This document shows positions 5,782 to 6,898 of a DNA stretch of 6,898 nucleotides, piece after piece; the first letter of the stretch is position 1; every line of letters starts with the position of its first letter. The translations under genes were made by a program, and so were the position numbers. Below the pieces are notes generated by a model that did not search any database, was not told where the DNA came from, and was given only the letters and a program-made list of their open reading frames with translations. Where the stretch lies: the NCBI GenBank assembly GCA_050014415.1, contig JBEKDJ010000265.1:1-6898 (forward strand), in the 5' to 3' direction. This stretch comes from JBEKDJ01 sp050014415 (GTDB lineage Bacteria > Desulfobacterota > BSN033 > UBA1163).

Positions 5782-6653
5782 TCTTTGTTTCCAAAAAGCC
5801 CGGTAGGTTTGACGGTAAAGACAATTACCATGAACAGGTAGATGAGCACGATAGATATGCTCGGCAGAAAAACGACTCCGAACGATTGAATCTGCCCGAC
5901 AAGGAGGGCTGCAATAAGGGAGCCCCCAAGACTACCGAGGCCGCCAACGGCGATGACGGCAAAGCAGTCCATGATCATGTCGTTGTACATGCCTGAATAG
6001 ACACTCAGATAGGGGGCGACGATCACACCCGCTATTCCAGCAAGCCAGGCACCTATGCCCATGACGGCCATGAGTACAAAAGACACATTGGTGCCGAGGG
6101 CATTTGCCATCGTACCATCCTGGACACATGCCCGGATCGAAATCCCGAGACGCGTCTTCTTGAGAAGATAGAACATGAAAGCAAGGACAACACCTGAAAG
6201 GATGAGGATAAACAGCCTATATAGAGGGTATTTGGCACCGGACCATAATTGAAAAGAGCCTTTAAGCTGGGTGGGTGCAGCCACAGGCAAGGGGCTCGAC
6301 CCATAGACCCAGCTCACAACCTCGGTAACTACCATAGCGAGCCCGAAGGTGACGAGAAGCTCATTGAGCTGCCCCGAACCATGAATCTTCCGGAGGAGAG
6401 CCCGTTCGAGGAGGATACCAAGGAATGCACAGACCAAGGGTGCGACGAGAAGGGCGAGCCAAAAGTTATTGGTCCATTGCATCACTTGGTAACATAAGAA
6501 GGCCCCTATCATGTAGATGGAGGCGTGGGCGAAGTTGATGATATCCATCATACCCAACACGAGTGTTAGGCCCGATGCTACTAGAAATATGAGCATGCCG
6601 TAGACAAGGCCGTGCAGCATTAGAATAGGGATCATGTTAAGCTGGCTATCCAT
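5778..6653 (-). CDS. livH: ABC transporter permease LivH
   Basis: This is the first permease of the importer, 291 residues from the chosen ATG. Family marks are the first membrane segment with GLVYGMLIFLVASGLTLVLG (15-34), NFAHASIYMIGAF (40-52, where most relatives have NFAHG), the coupling loop RLGISIRACVQDGTMANALG (168-187), AVGGLGSLGGSLIAALLVG (235-253) and the ending PTGLFG. The open frame reaches a GTG at 6716, but the extra 21 residues are polar, unlike the family, have no Shine-Dalgarno, and that GTG lies in a small inverted repeat (GACCA/TGGTC, about 6711-6728). The ATG at 6653 gives a normal LivH N-terminus, though its own ribosome site (GTGGAAC) is weak; an ATG at 6635 is also possible. 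As the first gene it would be transcribed from the 6654-6842 leader. Confidence 0.92.
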   Translation of the reverse strand: MDSQLNMIPILMLHGLVYGMLIFLVASGLTLVLGMMDIINFAHASIYMIGAFLCYQVMQWTNNFWLALLVAPLVCAFLGILLERALLRKIHGSGQLNELLVTFGLAMVVTEVVSWVYGSSPLPVAAPTQLKGSFQLWSGAKYPLYRLFILILSGVVLAFMFYLLKKTRLGISIRACVQDGTMANALGTNVSFVLMAVMGIGAWLAGIAGVIVAPYLSVYSGMYNDMIMDCFAVIAVGGLGSLGGSLIAALLVGQIQSFGVVFLPSISIVLIYLFMVIVFTVKPTGLFGNKE

Positions 6654-6842
6654 GTTCCACAATAGATGATGCGACCAGAATTTGAGTGTTCGGTGCAGCT
6701 TCGCGTTGCTGACCACCTTGGGATGGTCGATTCTGTATCATAAACCGAATTCTGTACTTCAGGCTTCAACGCTAGTTAAGCAACAGTCCGAAGGGTTTGA
6801 GACTATAAGAGGCGTTTCCCCCTCAATGGTGCTCTTGATTGT
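6654..6842 (-). other. Leader region upstream of livH
   Basis: About 190 bases precede the livH start on the minus strand. A TATGAT hexamer (minus strand, about 6737-6742) is the best -10 candidate, but no good -35 stands at normal spacing; a TTGAAG lies about 21 bases upstream. A weak hairpin of the GAGG/CCTC kind (about 6809-6824) could end the upstream transcript, without a clear U-run. I see no known riboswitch, tRNA or attenuator peptide. Regulation of the operon cannot be read from this. Confidence 0.3.
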
Positions 6843-6898
6843 CTATCGCACTACCTTCTCTGCTGCCGCCGCTAACCCTGCCAGACGACCGAACGTCC
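6843..6898 (-). CDS. Possible C-terminal end of an upstream gene (runs off right edge)
   Basis: The minus strand is open from the window edge to a TAG at 6843-6845, giving 17 residues, TFGRLAGLAAAAEKVVR. The GC-rich, alanine-rich codons with a basic ending look like a coding tail. Another frame is also open over this short distance, so chance is a real alternative. No family can be named. If real, this gene ends about 190 bases before livH and could share its transcript. Confidence 0.25.
   Translation of the reverse strand, partial: TFGRLAGLAAAAEKVVR

Noticed and set aside
6654..6716. LivH start at the GTG at 6716
   Set aside because: The 21 extra residues are polar and not family-like, there is no Shine-Dalgarno, and the GTG lies within an inverted repeat. 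It cannot be fully excluded.
1..6898. CRISPR array, tRNA, rRNA or riboswitch
   Set aside because: No regularly spaced direct repeats, cloverleaf or known aptamer core was seen on either strand.

Overview
The window is dominated by one minus-strand operon for a branched-chain-amino-acid-type (HAAT/LIV) ABC importer. It is followed by a degraded accessory region that ends in a mobile element. In transcription order (right to left) it holds: a possible tail of an upstream gene (6843-6898), a leader of about 190 bases, the two permeases LivH and LivM, the two ATPases LivG and LivF, and the periplasmic solute-binding protein. After these come a wrecked acyl-CoA-ligase tail with a palindrome, an intact creatinase/prolidase-fold (M24) gene, a wrecked short-chain dehydrogenase (SDR) gene, and the first 24 codons of an IS200/IS605-type TnpA running off the left edge. 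No intact gene is supported on the plus strand.

The five transporter genes are tightly packed: ATGA and GTGA overlaps at livH/livM and livM/livG, 1 base at livG/livF, and 24 bases at livF/binding protein. They are almost certainly one transcript encoding a complete importer. The substrate cannot be read from the sequence. Such systems carry branched-chain amino acids, but close relatives carry amides, urea, short-chain or aromatic carboxylates. The debris of an acyl-CoA ligase and an SDR beside this one hints at uptake and CoA-dependent breakdown of an organic acid or amide.

The left 2 kb is the interesting part. Reading the 'empty' stretches on the minus strand shows two coding remnants absent from an ordinary ORF list: an AMP-forming ligase C-terminus with its A10 lysine motif (about 1894-1990), and an SDR N-terminus with its glycine-rich nucleotide motif (about 162-423). 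Both need frameshifts to be read. Between them lies a full-length M24-fold gene with a strong ribosome binding site. By alignment from memory it has lost most of the metal-binding residues of an aminopeptidase, so it is more likely a creatinase-like hydrolase or a non-catalytic relative than a peptidase.

The organism is probably a Gram-negative bacterium, because there is a Sec signal peptide on a periplasmic binding protein. The style of the binding protein, the liv genes and the M24 protein resembles anaerobic Desulfobacterota (former Deltaproteobacteria), for example syntrophic aromatic degraders. That placement rests on recollection of similar proteins, not on a search.
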